NCBI RefSeq assembly: GCF_000961095.1
Contig: NZ_CP011058.1
Span: 2,817,501-2,881,500, forward strand
DNA length: 64,000 nt
Source of the DNA: Paenibacillus beijingensis
GTDB lineage: Bacteria; Bacillota; Bacilli; Paenibacillales; Paenibacillaceae
Direction of reading: 5' to 3'
Shown here: positions 26,413-37,200 of the stretch, piece by piece
How positions within the stretch are numbered: position 1 is the first letter of the stretch
How the letters are laid out: each line of letters opens with the position of its first letter
The notes under the pieces: model-generated
Database searches by the model: none
Told to the model about the DNA's origin: nothing
The model's input: only the letters and a program-made list of their open reading frames with translations
Position numbers and translations under genes: made by a program

Positions 26413-29400
26413 ATGAACAATTATAAAAGAATCGAACAAGATCTCTTGCGAATGATGCAGGATTCGAACCAAAAGGTGCTTTTTGTATTCAAAGGGTTTC
26501 CAGCTTCATTTTTCGAAACGATGCCTTTGCGCAAGCTGATTCCGTATTCAGTTACAATTTCAATTCATGAGCTCGATCAAGCCAAAGCATCGATTCTGCC
26601 GGAGATGTTCCAATCGCTTCACCAAATCAATCAGGCTGCTTGGTGCTCCTATGAGGAATATCAAGTCATAGGAACAGAAGTACTGTCCCTTTACTTCAAC
26701 ATTATGATCTATGAAAACAATGTTTATCACCGCACCTTTCCTTGTTTATATAGTATACCTGCCGCGGAGAGGTTGTTTATCACTTATTTCGAGGATGAGA
26801 ATTCCACAGAAGAGCCTGAGCAGGATCCGGACTTTGAAATCTTTCAGAAATATTATGGAACGTTAAAGAAAATCGATAATAACTGGTTTATTGTATACGC
26901 TGATTCCGAACCGGCGATTGATTACTATTCAATTCCCGACCTCGAGCTTCCAGAGAGCAAGTTGGCAAATGACGACACAGCAGAACTTGAGCTTGTAGAA
27001 GAAGAAGATGTACTGGTTGGACTAATAGCACGAGTGTTATCGAATACAGCAACCGAGCAACAAGAAGTTCGGATCTCTTACACGGGAGATCTAAGTGTAT
27101 CAATTCATCGTTATCGCGAGCGAATTCAGCTTCTACAAAGCCTACTTCCTCTTATTACGTTCGTACTTACTACCAAGACGACATCACTTGTACCTCAGCT
27201 ATATGAGACAGAATATTTGCGCGTACTCGAGAAGTACTGGAATTATACGAGTTTCCGCGACTTACGAATGTACAAAGATATTCATGATCCTGAATTTAAG
27301 AAGGAAACGGTCTTTATTCCTCAAAGTCAGGTCATTGACAGCATCGTGCAGCAGGCTACATTAGCGCATCAGGGAGAGAGCTATCGCGATATCTTCGTGA
27401 CCTCTCCAACCGGTGCAGGCAAATCGGTTATGTTTCAAGTACCCGCTATTTACCTTGCTGAAAAATATGGACTAATGACCATCGTTATCTCTCCGTTAAT
27501 CGGATTGATGACGGATCAGGTACAAGGTCTGATGGATCGCAATGTGCACATGTCCGCAACGATTAATTCTGAAATTACGCCGGTTGAGAAGATGGGCATC
27601 ATTGAACGGATTCGGACAAGAGAAATTTCCATTCTCTATATTTCACCAGAGACGCTACTTAGTCGCTCCGATATTGCGCAATTAATCGGAGACCGAGAGA
27701 TAGGTCTGTTCGTGATCGACGAGGCACATATCGTCACAACATGGGGGAAAGCATTTCGCTCGGACTACTGGTATTTGGGGAGTTACCTCCAGCGCCTACG
27801 CAAGAAGGAAATGCAGTTCCCCATTGCTACCTTTACTGCAACTGCAATTTATGGCGGAGTAGAGGATATGTACGCGGAAACAAGAGACAGCCTGAATCTC
27901 ATTAATCCCATTAGCTACTTTGGATATGTGAAGCGGGATGATCTGGAGGTTCGCATTAAGAAATCCAGTCAGTCGAAGGAAAGGTTTAAGGAATATCTGG
28001 AGGATAAATTCAAGGTGCTTGTATTCAGGTTAGAACAATACCTGGCCAAAGACGAAAAAACGCTTGTCTATTTCCCCACAGTCGGATTAATTAATCAGTT
28101 TCATGAATTCACCAAGATCTTTGCGAGCGAGCGATTGCGTCAACATCTTACGTCTTATTACGGTCCTCTCTCTAAAGATCTCAAAAACGGAAACTACAAA
28201 CGGTTCAAGGAGGGTGACTCGCTAGTCATGCTTGCAACCAAAGCGTTCGGAATGGGTATCGATCTACCCGACATTGTGAATGTGTATCACTTCGCCCCAA
28301 CTGGGAATGTATGTGACTATGTTCAGGAGATTGGACGTGCTGCAAGGGCACTGGAGCGGGGATACGCTTATTTTGATTTCTTGCCCAAGGACTTCGTTCA
28401 TGTTAATCGACTGCATGGAATCTCGACAATTCGTAAACAGCAACTAGTTCAAGTGATGGCAAAGGTTGTTCAACTTATTAACGAAAATAAGCACAGCAGC
28501 AATGTGCGTCATCTTCTTGTCAATGCGGAGGAATTTCGATATATATTCCAGCAAGGCGCCGAGGCAAGTGATGAAGTCGATAATAAGCTGAAGACAGCTT
28601 TATTGATTATCGAGAAGGATTTTAAAGCCAAAATGGGGTACTCGCCTATTATCGCTCGTCCGAGAAGTGTATTTGCAAAAGAGTACTTTATGATACAGAA
28701 AGATCAAGAGCAGCAAATTCTGGAGCGATACGGTAGATACTTTAAAAAGGTTGCAGAAGGACATAAGACGGCGTATGGCAATATCTACACCTGTGATATG
28801 AAGAACTTGTGGGAATCGCGGTTTCAGAGCTTATCATTTCCTCAATTCAAATATAAATTTCATTCGAAAGATGAGGATCTAGGACTGCCTTTTTTAGTTA
28901 ATCTTCTGCCCGTCTTACAGCTGGAACTTGTGCTTAAATCAGTACACCGTGATCAGTTTACGAATGAGCTGAACCATCAATTAGAGCAAATCGCGGATAT
29001 ATTCGGCGCATACGCCAAGGAACGAAGCTACTTCTCCATTTCAGAATTTGCGGCAGAGCTGAAGAAGAAAATAAAGGGCGATAAATATTTTTGTGAAAAT
29101 CTGGCCTTAATTCTGATTCATAGTGCGGACCATTATGATCGGATTATGCAGAAACATTCCAACTTCTATCAGCGATTTATGAAGTATAGCGAATCGAAGG
29201 AGAAATACTCCATCCAGAACAGTGGGTATGCGGGATTTCTGGATTGGATCAAGATTGAGTGGAGACAAATCCTCAACCAAGGACAGCAAATCAATACCGA
29301 ACCAAGTCACGTTACAATGTTCTTGCCGAAGGTAAACCCCGAGAAAGTAGAGAAAACATTTATTCTTCTTGGTATACTAGAAGCTCTGGGCAATTTGATC

Positions 29401-29667
29401 TATCGTGTGAATGGCGGGGATAATCCCGAAATATTCCTTCGTATCAACTCCCGTATGCAAATCGAACGCAGCATACAAAACCCAGCGAGATATATAAACT
29501 ATATTTTGGAGAATGTAAAAGAAAGGCATTACCTATCGGTGGCGATGTTAACCCACTTGTTCGAAAATGAAGTGGATAACGATCGATTCTGGGAATACAT
29601 TGAAAATTATTTTTTAGGAATAATTCCAGATGAGGTTTTGGCCAAAACCGGAAATTCTAGGTCCTAA
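26413..29667 (+). CDS. DEAH-box superfamily 2 helicase, RecQ-like motifs
   Basis: A large ATPase of 1084 residues. The first 320 residues are of no recognised family. The helicase core has Walker A SPTGAGKSVMFQ (about 331-342), DEAH (FVIDEAHIV, about 434), motif III TFTATA (near 474), and the second lobe with ATKAFGMGIDLPDIV and motif VI QEIGRAAR (near 638), as in RecQ-like enzymes. The remaining 440 residues are helical and unassigned. The start ATG 26413 has GGGAGG upstream and lies four bases after the sigma factor stop codon. It presumably unwinds or remodels nucleic acid for the cargo system. Confidence 0.85.
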   Translation: MNNYKRIEQDLLRMMQDSNQKVLFVFKGFPASFFETMPLRKLIPYSVTISIHELDQAKASILPEMFQSLHQINQAAWCSYEEYQVIGTEVLSLYFNIMIYENNVYHRTFPCLYSIPAAERLFITYFEDENSTEEPEQDPDFEIFQKYYGTLKKIDNNWFIVYADSEPAIDYYSIPDLELPESKLANDDTAELELVEEEDVLVGLIARVLSNTATEQQEVRISYTGDLSVSIHRYRERIQLLQSLLPLITFVLTTKTTSLVPQLYETEYLRVLEKYWNYTSFRDLRMYKDIHDPEFKKETVFIPQSQVIDSIVQQATLAHQGESYRDIFVTSPTGAGKSVMFQVPAIYLAEKYGLMTIVISPLIGLMTDQVQGLMDRNVHMSATINSEITPVEKMGIIERIRTREISILYISPETLLSRSDIAQLIGDREIGLFVIDEAHIVTTWGKAFRSDYWYLGSYLQRLRKKEMQFPIATFTATAIYGGVEDMYAETRDSLNLINPISYFGYVKRDDLEVRIKKSSQSKERFKEYLEDKFKVLVFRLEQYLAKDEKTLVYFPTVGLINQFHEFTKIFASERLRQHLTSYYGPLSKDLKNGNYKRFKEGDSLVMLATKAFGMGIDLPDIVNVYHFAPTGNVCDYVQEIGRAARALERGYAYFDFLPKDFVHVNRLHGISTIRKQQLVQVMAKVVQLINENKHSSNVRHLLVNAEEFRYIFQQGAEASDEVDNKLKTALLIIEKDFKAKMGYSPIIARPRSVFAKEYFMIQKDQEQQILERYGRYFKKVAEGHKTAYGNIYTCDMKNLWESRFQSLSFPQFKYKFHSKDEDLGLPFLVNLLPVLQLELVLKSVHRDQFTNELNHQLEQIADIFGAYAKERSYFSISEFAAELKKKIKGDKYFCENLALILIHSADHYDRIMQKHSNFYQRFMKYSESKEKYSIQNSGYAGFLDWIKIEWRQILNQGQQINTEPSHVTMFLPKVNPEKVEKTFILLGILEALGNLIYRVNGGDNPEIFLRINSRMQIERSIQNPARYINYILENVKERHYLSVAMLTHLFENEVDNDRFWEYIENYFLGIIPDEVLAKTGNSRS

Positions 29668-29712
29668 ACTTATCTTTCATTGAATATGCCATGCAAGAAA
29701 GAAGGTGATTGA

Positions 29713-31329
29713 GTGATTGAATCGTTTTGGAATTTATGCTTGCTTCATGAGATTCATTCAAGGGATCAGCTTTTGCGGGAGGCGATTCGAGTGAATCGCA
29801 CCCGCCAGTCGATTGAGCGGCATAAAACTATCGAATGGGAACAGGAGGCGAGCGCAGAGGAACTATTCCAATGGATGAAAGAGCAAGTCGGTGAACGGGA
29901 GCTAGGGCATTTCCCTGGGGATCGGGATCTATTCCGCCGACTGTACCATGCGGGCAAAGAACTAGACCTGCTGGAGTATGCATTACGCACGCTGCAGCAG
30001 GATCGAATAACCGGGACGCTTATGGCACATCCCGGAATCATGGAACGCTTTATTGAAATGTGCACCCAAAGCCAGTTTAGCTCCATTCTCATAACAGAGA
30101 CGGAGAAGTTTCTACAAGGTCTATACGAGACGAAATGCTACATGCGTGATCTTCACGTCACGTTGTTGTCGGAAAACTATATGTTCTGCCGTTTACTGAA
30201 AATATACTTTGAACTGAATCCTCGGATTACCGTAATTCAAGGGAGCATCTACCAACCGTTGCAAATGGAAGAGAGATTCGACGCGATTCTGTCCATTCCA
30301 AACTTTGGTCTAAAGCTTCAGGATGAAGATGAAATTTCGATTCGAGAATCGGAGGGGGCAGCTGTCAGTTTCCTGCTGCCTGTACTGCAGGAGAGAGGCA
30401 GACTAAGCGTGACTTTCCCGTCACGCATGATGTTCCAAGGGGGAGCAATCGCAAGCTGGAGACATGAGATGAACATGGAAGCACCAGTGCAATCGATTTA
30501 TACGCTTCCGGATGGTTTGTTCAGGCCTTATACCTCGGTAAGGACGTATCAGGTGGAATTCGGTAAGGAAATTCCACAAGAGGTTCGGATAGGTAGATTG
30601 GTCATAAGGAAGCAAACTCTGGAGATTGATCGGGAAGTGATGATTCATCCAGATCAGTTCCAGCTATGGGACAATTGGAGGATCGATCTACTGCTCGACG
30701 AAGATCAGGAGAAGTTGCGCTCGTTCCAGCAGGCTGCCATGCCGAAGGAAAAGCTTCGCAACATAGCGGATATATTCCGCGGGAAAGCGATCTCGAAGCA
30801 AGAATTGAAGACAGGCAAGATTAGAGTGCTAAATATTTCTAATATGGATGATGGCGAGGTTAAGTTAGAAGAGCTTGAGACTATCGACGAAGAAGAGCGT
30901 AAGGTTAAGCGTTATGAAGTGCTTTCTGGTGATCTGGTCATGACATGCAGAGGAACCGTGATTAAACTTGCCATCTTCCCCGACAGCGAAGAAATGGTGA
31001 TTGCTTCCGCCAACATTATCGTACTTCGGTTTAAGTCGAGTTTACTGGCTCAATTTGTAAAGGTTTTTTTAGAGAGTCCGACTGGGATGGCATTTATTCA
31101 AAGCTTTCAGCGGGGAACAACGGTCATGAACTTGAATCCTTCAGATGTTGGAGAAATCGAAATTCCTACACTACCAGAAGAGAAGCAGTATCAGTTGGTT
31201 AACCATTATTTGGACGAGAAGAAACGATACAAAGCTGTTATTCTGGAAGCCCACGTAAGATGGGAACAAGCGAAACAAGAAGTATACCAAAGAATATATA
31301 AAGAGGAGCTTGCTAATGGCAACAGCTAA
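29713..31329 (+). CDS. Degenerate N6-methylase fused to HsdS-type recognition domain
   Basis: 538 residues in two parts. Residues 1-330 follow the layout of an HsdM-type adenine methylase but lack its active site: the SAM motif DPCCGSGG is replaced by ITETEKFLQG and the catalytic NPPF by SIPNFG. Residues 345-530 look like a type I target-recognition domain (LRNIADIFRGKAISKQELKT, then LVMTCRGT and GEIEIPTLPEEKQYQLV). It may therefore bind DNA specifically without methylating it. The start GTG 29713 has AAGGTGAT upstream. The gene overlaps hsdM by 14 bases, which points to coupled translation with the restriction genes. Confidence 0.8.
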   Translation: MIESFWNLCLLHEIHSRDQLLREAIRVNRTRQSIERHKTIEWEQEASAEELFQWMKEQVGERELGHFPGDRDLFRRLYHAGKELDLLEYALRTLQQDRITGTLMAHPGIMERFIEMCTQSQFSSILITETEKFLQGLYETKCYMRDLHVTLLSENYMFCRLLKIYFELNPRITVIQGSIYQPLQMEERFDAILSIPNFGLKLQDEDEISIRESEGAAVSFLLPVLQERGRLSVTFPSRMMFQGGAIASWRHEMNMEAPVQSIYTLPDGLFRPYTSVRTYQVEFGKEIPQEVRIGRLVIRKQTLEIDREVMIHPDQFQLWDNWRIDLLLDEDQEKLRSFQQAAMPKEKLRNIADIFRGKAISKQELKTGKIRVLNISNMDDGEVKLEELETIDEEERKVKRYEVLSGDLVMTCRGTVIKLAIFPDSEEMVIASANIIVLRFKSSLLAQFVKVFLESPTGMAFIQSFQRGTTVMNLNPSDVGEIEIPTLPEEKQYQLVNHYLDEKKRYKAVILEAHVRWEQAKQEVYQRIYKEELANGNS

Positions 31330-32839
31330 TTTAGGTTTTGAAGAGAAATTATGGAGCATGGCTGACAAGCTGCGCGGCAGCATGGATGCTGCGGAGTATA
31401 AGCACGTCGTGTTAGGCCTGCTATTTCTTAAATATGTTTCTGATGCATTTGAAGAGAAGTATGACTCACTGAAGAATGAACCTTATGCGGACCCCGAAGA
31501 TCGGGACGAGTATGTTGCCGCGAATATCTTCTGGGTACCTAAGGATGCTCGTTGGAGCCACATCAAGAACAATGCGAAGAAACCGGAAATTGGCCAAATC
31601 ATTGACCAAGCAATGATCGACATCGAGAAGGAGAACGCTTCACTGAAAGGTGTTTTGCCGAAGGACTATGCAAGACCTGCTCTAGATAAAACTCGCCTGG
31701 GCGAAGTTATCGATTTATTTTCTTTCAAGGTTGGCGATGAAGATAGCCGCTCCAAGGATGTGCTCGGCCGGGTATATGAATACTTCCTTAGCAAGTTTGC
31801 CAGCGCTGAGGGCAAGAATGGCGGCGAGTTCTATACGCCAAACAGTGTTGTCCGCTTGCTCGTTGAGATGATTGAGCCATTCAAAGGCCGTGTCTATGAC
31901 CCGTGCTGCGGCTCTGGTGGCATGTTCGTTCAGAGTGAGAAGTTCGTTGAAGAACATCAAGGCAAGCTAGGAGATATCGCAGTTTATGGCCAAGAGTCGA
32001 ACCCCACAACGTGGAAGCTATGCAAAATGAACTTGGCGATCCGCGGAATCGACAGCAACTTGGGTGAATATCATGCAGATACGTTCCACAATGATCTGCA
32101 TAAGAACTTGAAGGCCGATTACATACTGGCCAATCCTCCGTTTAACATTAGCGATTGGGGCGGTGAGCGCTTAACAGAAGACGCCCGTTGGTCTCATGGT
32201 ATACCGCCAGCAGGTAATGCCAACTACGCTTGGATTCAGCACATGGTAAACAAGCTGGCTCCAAGTGGTGTAGCCGGCTTCGTCTTAGCGAACGGCTCAA
32301 TGTCTACGAGCACAACAGCGGAGTTTGAGATCAGGAGTAAGATGGTCAATGCGGATTTGGTGGATTGCATTGTTACGCTTCCAGGGCAGTTGTTCTATTC
32401 GACGCCGATTCCAGTCTGCCTTTGGTTCATGTCAAAGAACAAAGCTCCAAGAGGGTTGCGTGACCGCCGCGGCGAGATCCTTTTCATCGATGCTCGTAAA
32501 ATGGGACAAATGGTAGACCGGACGCATAGGGAGCTGACTTTGGCAGAGATTAATAAGATTGTGAATACTTATCACGCATGGCGTGGGCAGTCTGAGGCCG
32601 GGACGTATGAGGAGATTAAAGGCTTTTGCAAAGCAGCGAAACTTGCTGAAGTACAAGAGCATGAATATATTTTGACACCTGGACGTTATGTAGGGATTGA
32701 GGATGTCGAAGAGGATAGCGAGCCGTTTGAGGATAAGATGACTCGATTAACATCGGAATTGGCAGAGCAATTTGCTAAATCGCGGCATCTGGAAGATGAG
32801 ATTCGCAAGCGGCTTGGGGGGATTGGATTTGAATTTTAG
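31316..32839 (+). CDS. hsdM: Type I restriction-modification methylase subunit HsdM
   Basis: HsdM transfers a methyl group from SAM to adenine in the site read by HsdS. The 507-residue protein has a helical N-terminal domain (LWSMADKLRGSMDAAEYKHV), motif I DPCCGSGGMF at 195-204 and motif IV NPPF at 273-276. The start ATG 31316 follows GAGGAG; a TTG two codons earlier is also in frame. It overlaps the preceding gene by 14 bases and hsdS by about 11, so it is part of one operon. Compared with the degenerate methylase just upstream, this copy is complete. Confidence 0.95.
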   Translation: MATANLGFEEKLWSMADKLRGSMDAAEYKHVVLGLLFLKYVSDAFEEKYDSLKNEPYADPEDRDEYVAANIFWVPKDARWSHIKNNAKKPEIGQIIDQAMIDIEKENASLKGVLPKDYARPALDKTRLGEVIDLFSFKVGDEDSRSKDVLGRVYEYFLSKFASAEGKNGGEFYTPNSVVRLLVEMIEPFKGRVYDPCCGSGGMFVQSEKFVEEHQGKLGDIAVYGQESNPTTWKLCKMNLAIRGIDSNLGEYHADTFHNDLHKNLKADYILANPPFNISDWGGERLTEDARWSHGIPPAGNANYAWIQHMVNKLAPSGVAGFVLANGSMSTSTTAEFEIRSKMVNADLVDCIVTLPGQLFYSTPIPVCLWFMSKNKAPRGLRDRRGEILFIDARKMGQMVDRTHRELTLAEINKIVNTYHAWRGQSEAGTYEEIKGFCKAAKLAEVQEHEYILTPGRYVGIEDVEEDSEPFEDKMTRLTSELAEQFAKSRHLEDEIRKRLGGIGFEF

Positions 32840-34187
32840 TGAATGGAAAGAAGTCGCACTGGGTGACGTTGTTGATATTATAAGTGGTGGTACTCCAAAA
32901 ACAGCACACAACGAGTATTGGGAACCAGCTGAAATTGATTGGATTACAGCTAAAGATGTTTCAGAGTGTGAAAATCGAACCATAAAAGAAACTAGTCGGA
33001 AAATCTCTAAAAAGGGTCTCGAACATAGTGCTGCTAGAATGCTGGAGCCACTAACTACAGTATTAATTGCACGCGGTGCAACTACAGGTAAGGTAGCACT
33101 GAGTACTGAGAACATGGCTATGAATCAAACGTGCTACGGGCTTCAGGCAAAAAAAGGAAATGATAAGCTATTTATATATTACTTGATGCTCTCGAGATAT
33201 AACAGTTTTAGATCTATTGCCAATGGTAGCATATTTGATACGATTATTGGTTCTGGAATTAAATCTATTAAGGTACGAATACCAAGTTTGCCAACTCAGC
33301 AATGGATTGGGGAAGTACTGGCGTCTCTTGACGACAAAATAGAACTCAATAATTCCATTAACAAAAACCTTGAAGAAACGGCCAAAGCACTATTTAAACA
33401 TTGGTTTGTCGATTTCGAGTTTCCGAATGAAAATGGGGACCCGTATAAGAGTAGTGGCGGCGAATTTGAGGAAAGTGAGTTGGGGTTGATTCCAAAGGGC
33501 TGGAAAATAAGTTCTTTAGGACAGGTAATAAAGGTAAAGCATGGGTTTGCTTTTAAGAGTGAAAATTTCTCGGAAGATAAGACAAATAGAATTTTGCTAA
33601 CACCTGGGAATTTTAAGATTGGAGGAGGTTTCAATGATAAAAAGTTGAAGTACTATTCCAATCAAGCAGATATCCCTCTTGATTACATTCTAAAAACTGG
33701 TGATATGCTTATAACGATGACTGATTTAAGTAAGAGTGGAGATACCTTGGGATTTCCAGCGGTAATACCAATAATATCTGACTCAGAAGTATTGCATAAT
33801 CAGCGTTTGGGTAGAGTTATCTACTGCACGGACCTTCCAATTAAGGGCTATGTATATAATTTGTTATGCTCAAAAGAGTATAGAGGTTACATCTTAGGTT
33901 CTGCGACAGGGTCAACAGTAAAACATACTGCACCCAGTAGGATTGAGAGTTATAAAATAATAATTCCTAATAAAGATGTGTTACTCAAGTTTGATAATAT
34001 TATGTCAGATGTATTTAATCAGCTATCACTAAATTATTCTGAAAATAGTAATTTATCGATGCTAAAAGACACTATCCTCCCTAAAATTATGTCAGGTGAA
34101 ATACAAATCCCCATGGGGAGAATATATAGTGAATCAACTGACCTACCACTTGAAGAAAAAAATAAAGAGCAATACTCCACAACCTAA
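32829..34187 (+). CDS. hsdS: Type I restriction-modification specificity subunit HsdS
   Basis: HsdS reads the two halves of the DNA site for HsdM and HsdR. Two target-recognition domains are visible: residues about 3-180 (SEWKEVALGDVVDIISGGTP, ending in the conserved IPSLPTQQWIGEVLASLDDK) and about 215-420 (GWKISSLGQVIKVKHGFAFK), separated by helical spacers. The start is uncertain because it lies inside the hsdM 3' end. TTG 32829 is preferred, with GGGGGG about seven bases upstream. The gene is more AT-rich than hsdM and hsdR, as is common for exchangeable specificity genes. Confidence 0.9.
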   Translation: MNFSEWKEVALGDVVDIISGGTPKTAHNEYWEPAEIDWITAKDVSECENRTIKETSRKISKKGLEHSAARMLEPLTTVLIARGATTGKVALSTENMAMNQTCYGLQAKKGNDKLFIYYLMLSRYNSFRSIANGSIFDTIIGSGIKSIKVRIPSLPTQQWIGEVLASLDDKIELNNSINKNLEETAKALFKHWFVDFEFPNENGDPYKSSGGEFEESELGLIPKGWKISSLGQVIKVKHGFAFKSENFSEDKTNRILLTPGNFKIGGGFNDKKLKYYSNQADIPLDYILKTGDMLITMTDLSKSGDTLGFPAVIPIISDSEVLHNQRLGRVIYCTDLPIKGYVYNLLCSKEYRGYILGSATGSTVKHTAPSRIESYKIIIPNKDVLLKFDNIMSDVFNQLSLNYSENSNLSMLKDTILPKIMSGEIQIPMGRIYSESTDLPLEEKNKEQYSTT

Positions 34188-34204
34188 CCGAAGGAGGTGC
34201 ATCC

Positions 34205-37200
34205 ATGGCTCAGTACACCACATCCTACACTGAAAGCGACCTCGAACAGGCCACTCTGGAATGGTTTGAAGAATTGAACTATAACAAAGTCTACGGCCCT
34301 GAGATTTCGCCTGAAGGGGAATATCCGGAAAGGCAATTTTATCAGGATGTTATTTTGAAAGAACGCTTACGTGAAGCGCTCATTCGCATCAACAAGCATC
34401 TGCCGCACGAGGCTATCGAGGAAGCGATTCGAATCATCGAAGTGCCTCGTAGCCCGAGCTTGATGCTCAACAACAAAGCGTTCCAGAAAATGATTACGGA
34501 TGGTATTGATGTTCAGTATAGGAATACCAATGGTGATTATCCGACCGAGAAAGTTTGGTTGTTCGATACGCATCCAGACCGCATCGACAATAACGATTTT
34601 CTTGTTGTGAATCAATTTACGGTCATTGAGAACCAGGTCGATAAGCGCCCGGATGTTGTGGTGTTTGTTAACGGTCTTCCGATTGCAGTTCTGGAGCTGA
34701 AGAGCGCCTCCAATGAAGAAGTGGGAATCAGTGATGCGTACAATCAGGTGCAGACCTATAAAAAGGCGATTCCGTCCCTGTTCACGTACAACGCCTTCAT
34801 GGTAATCAGTGACGGGGTCAATGCTAGAGTAGGCACGCTGACGGCTGACGAGGAAAGGTTCATGATGTGGCGCACCATTGATGGCGAGGATGTGGCCTCC
34901 TCCTCCCTGCCGCAGCTTGAAGTGTTGATTAAGGGCATGTTCGAGAAAAGTCGTCTGTTGGACATCATCAAGCATTTTGTTCTGTTTCAAACTGATGGCG
35001 AACGTCTATTCAAGATTTTGGCTGGCTACCATCAGTACCATGCCACCAATAAGGCGATTGCCGCTACGGAAAGAGCGACACTTAAGGAAGGCGACCGCAA
35101 GATCGGAGTTATCTGGCATACACAAGGCTCGGGCAAGAGCCTTTCCATGGTCTTTTACGCAGGCAAACTGGTTCTAACACTCGATAATCCGACGATTGTT
35201 GTCGTAACAGACCGTAACGATCTCGACGATCAGTTATATGCTACATTCAGCAAGTCTAAAGATTTACTCCGTCAAACGCCTCAACACGCCGAAGACCGTG
35301 CTCATTTAAAACAGCTGCTTTCAGTGGAGGCAGGCGGAATTATTTTCACAACGGTTCATAAGTTCACGCCTGAAGAAGGCGAATCCAAGTACCCTGTACT
35401 CACGGACCGCCGTAATGTCATCGTAATGGCGGACGAAGCACACCGCAGTCAGTACGGCTTTCAAGCTGAAATGGTCGCATCGGATGAGGAAGCAAGCATC
35501 AAGTACGGCTATGCGAAATATATGCGTGATGCATTGCCAAACGCTTCTTACATTGGGTATACCGGAACGCCGGTTGAGTTGACGGATAAGAACACCCCGG
35601 CTGTATTCGGTGATTATATCGACATCTACGACATGACCCGGGCTGTGGAAGATGGTACGACTGTAAAGATTTACTATGAGAGTCGTATCGCACGGTTGGA
35701 GCTATCGGATAATGAGCGCCCAGTTATTGATGAAGAGTACGAAGAGATTACTGAGTATCAAGAGTATTCTCAGCAAGAGAAGCTCAAGTCCAGATGGGCG
35801 CGCCTAGAGGCGCTTGCTGGTTCGGAGAAACGGATCAAAAAGGTCGCCAAGGATATGGTTGACCATTATGAGCAGCACAAAGGAGCTATGTTCGGCAAAG
35901 CGATGATCGTCGTTATGTCGAGACGTATTGCCATCGATCTCTACAAAGAGATTATTGCGCTTCGTCCGGACTGGCATAGTGACGATGACAATGAAGGCAA
36001 AATCAAAATCGTCATGACCGGAAGCTCAAGCGACCCTGCTGAATGGCAGCCTTATATCGGGACAAAGCGGCGTCGGGAACATCTGGCCAAGCGAATGAAG
36101 GATTTGAATGATTCTCTGGAGATCGTCATTGTGCGAGATATGTGGTTGACCGGGTTTGACGTACCAAGCATGAACACAATGTACATTGATAAGCCAATGA
36201 AGGGTCATAACCTGATGCAGGCTATTGCTCGCGTCAATCGCGTATTCCGTGACAAGCCGGGCGGGCTAATCGTGGACTACATCGGTATTGCAGATATGTT
36301 GAAGTCGGCACTCCAGCAATACACGGAAAATGATCGCAAAACTGCTGGTATCGACACCAATCAAGCTGTCGATTTCATGCTGGAGCGGATCCAACTCATT
36401 CGCGAACAATTACATGGCCATGACTTCTCAAAATTCGCATCGGAGAAAGCTTCTGATCGGATGAAAGCAATCGTCGAGACGATAGATTATGTGCTCGGAC
36501 TTGGCGACCAAGGCAAACGCAATTTCGTCAATTGGACGACGGAACTGGCGAAGGCCTATGCGCTGTGTGCCACGACCGAAGCCGCGGAAACGGTCAACCT
36601 GGAAATCAGCTTCTACAAAGCTGTGAAATCGGGTATCGTCAAAATCATCACGACGGAAAACATGAAGAAAACGACAAATGAGCTGGATGCGGAGTTAAAC
36701 CAGTTGATTTCTAAGTCGGTCATGTCAGATGAAGTTGTCGACATTCTCGAAGCGGTCGGCTTACAGAAACCGAACATTGCGATCTTGTCCAATGAATTTC
36801 TGGAGCACGTTCGAGGACTGAAGCAGAAGAACCTTGCGGTCGAATTGCTGAGAAGACTTCTTCAAGGCAAAGTAAAGGCCGTTTCCCGCACGAGCATTGT
36901 GCAGTCAAAAAAATTCTCTGAAATGCTTGAAGAAGCTATTCGTAAATACAATAATCGTACTATTGAGACAACGCAGGTAATTGAAGAACTGATTCAGATG
37001 GCCAAGGAGATGAATGCTGCCGTCAAGCGTGGCGAAGACCTCGGGCTTATCAAGGAAGAAGTAGCCTTCTATGACGCGTTGGCTTCTAATGAGGCTGCAA
37101 AAGAGCTAATGGGAGATCTAGTCCTTAAGCAGATCGCTCACGAGTTGACCCAGGCGATCAAGAATAATATCAAGGTGGATTGGACTCTGCGGGAGAATGT

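Noticed and set aside
26413..31329. BREX, DISARM or Dnd system
   Set aside because: The markers of those systems (PglZ and BrxC, DrmA and DrmB, DndBCDE) are not present. Only generic helicase and methylase-like parts are shared.
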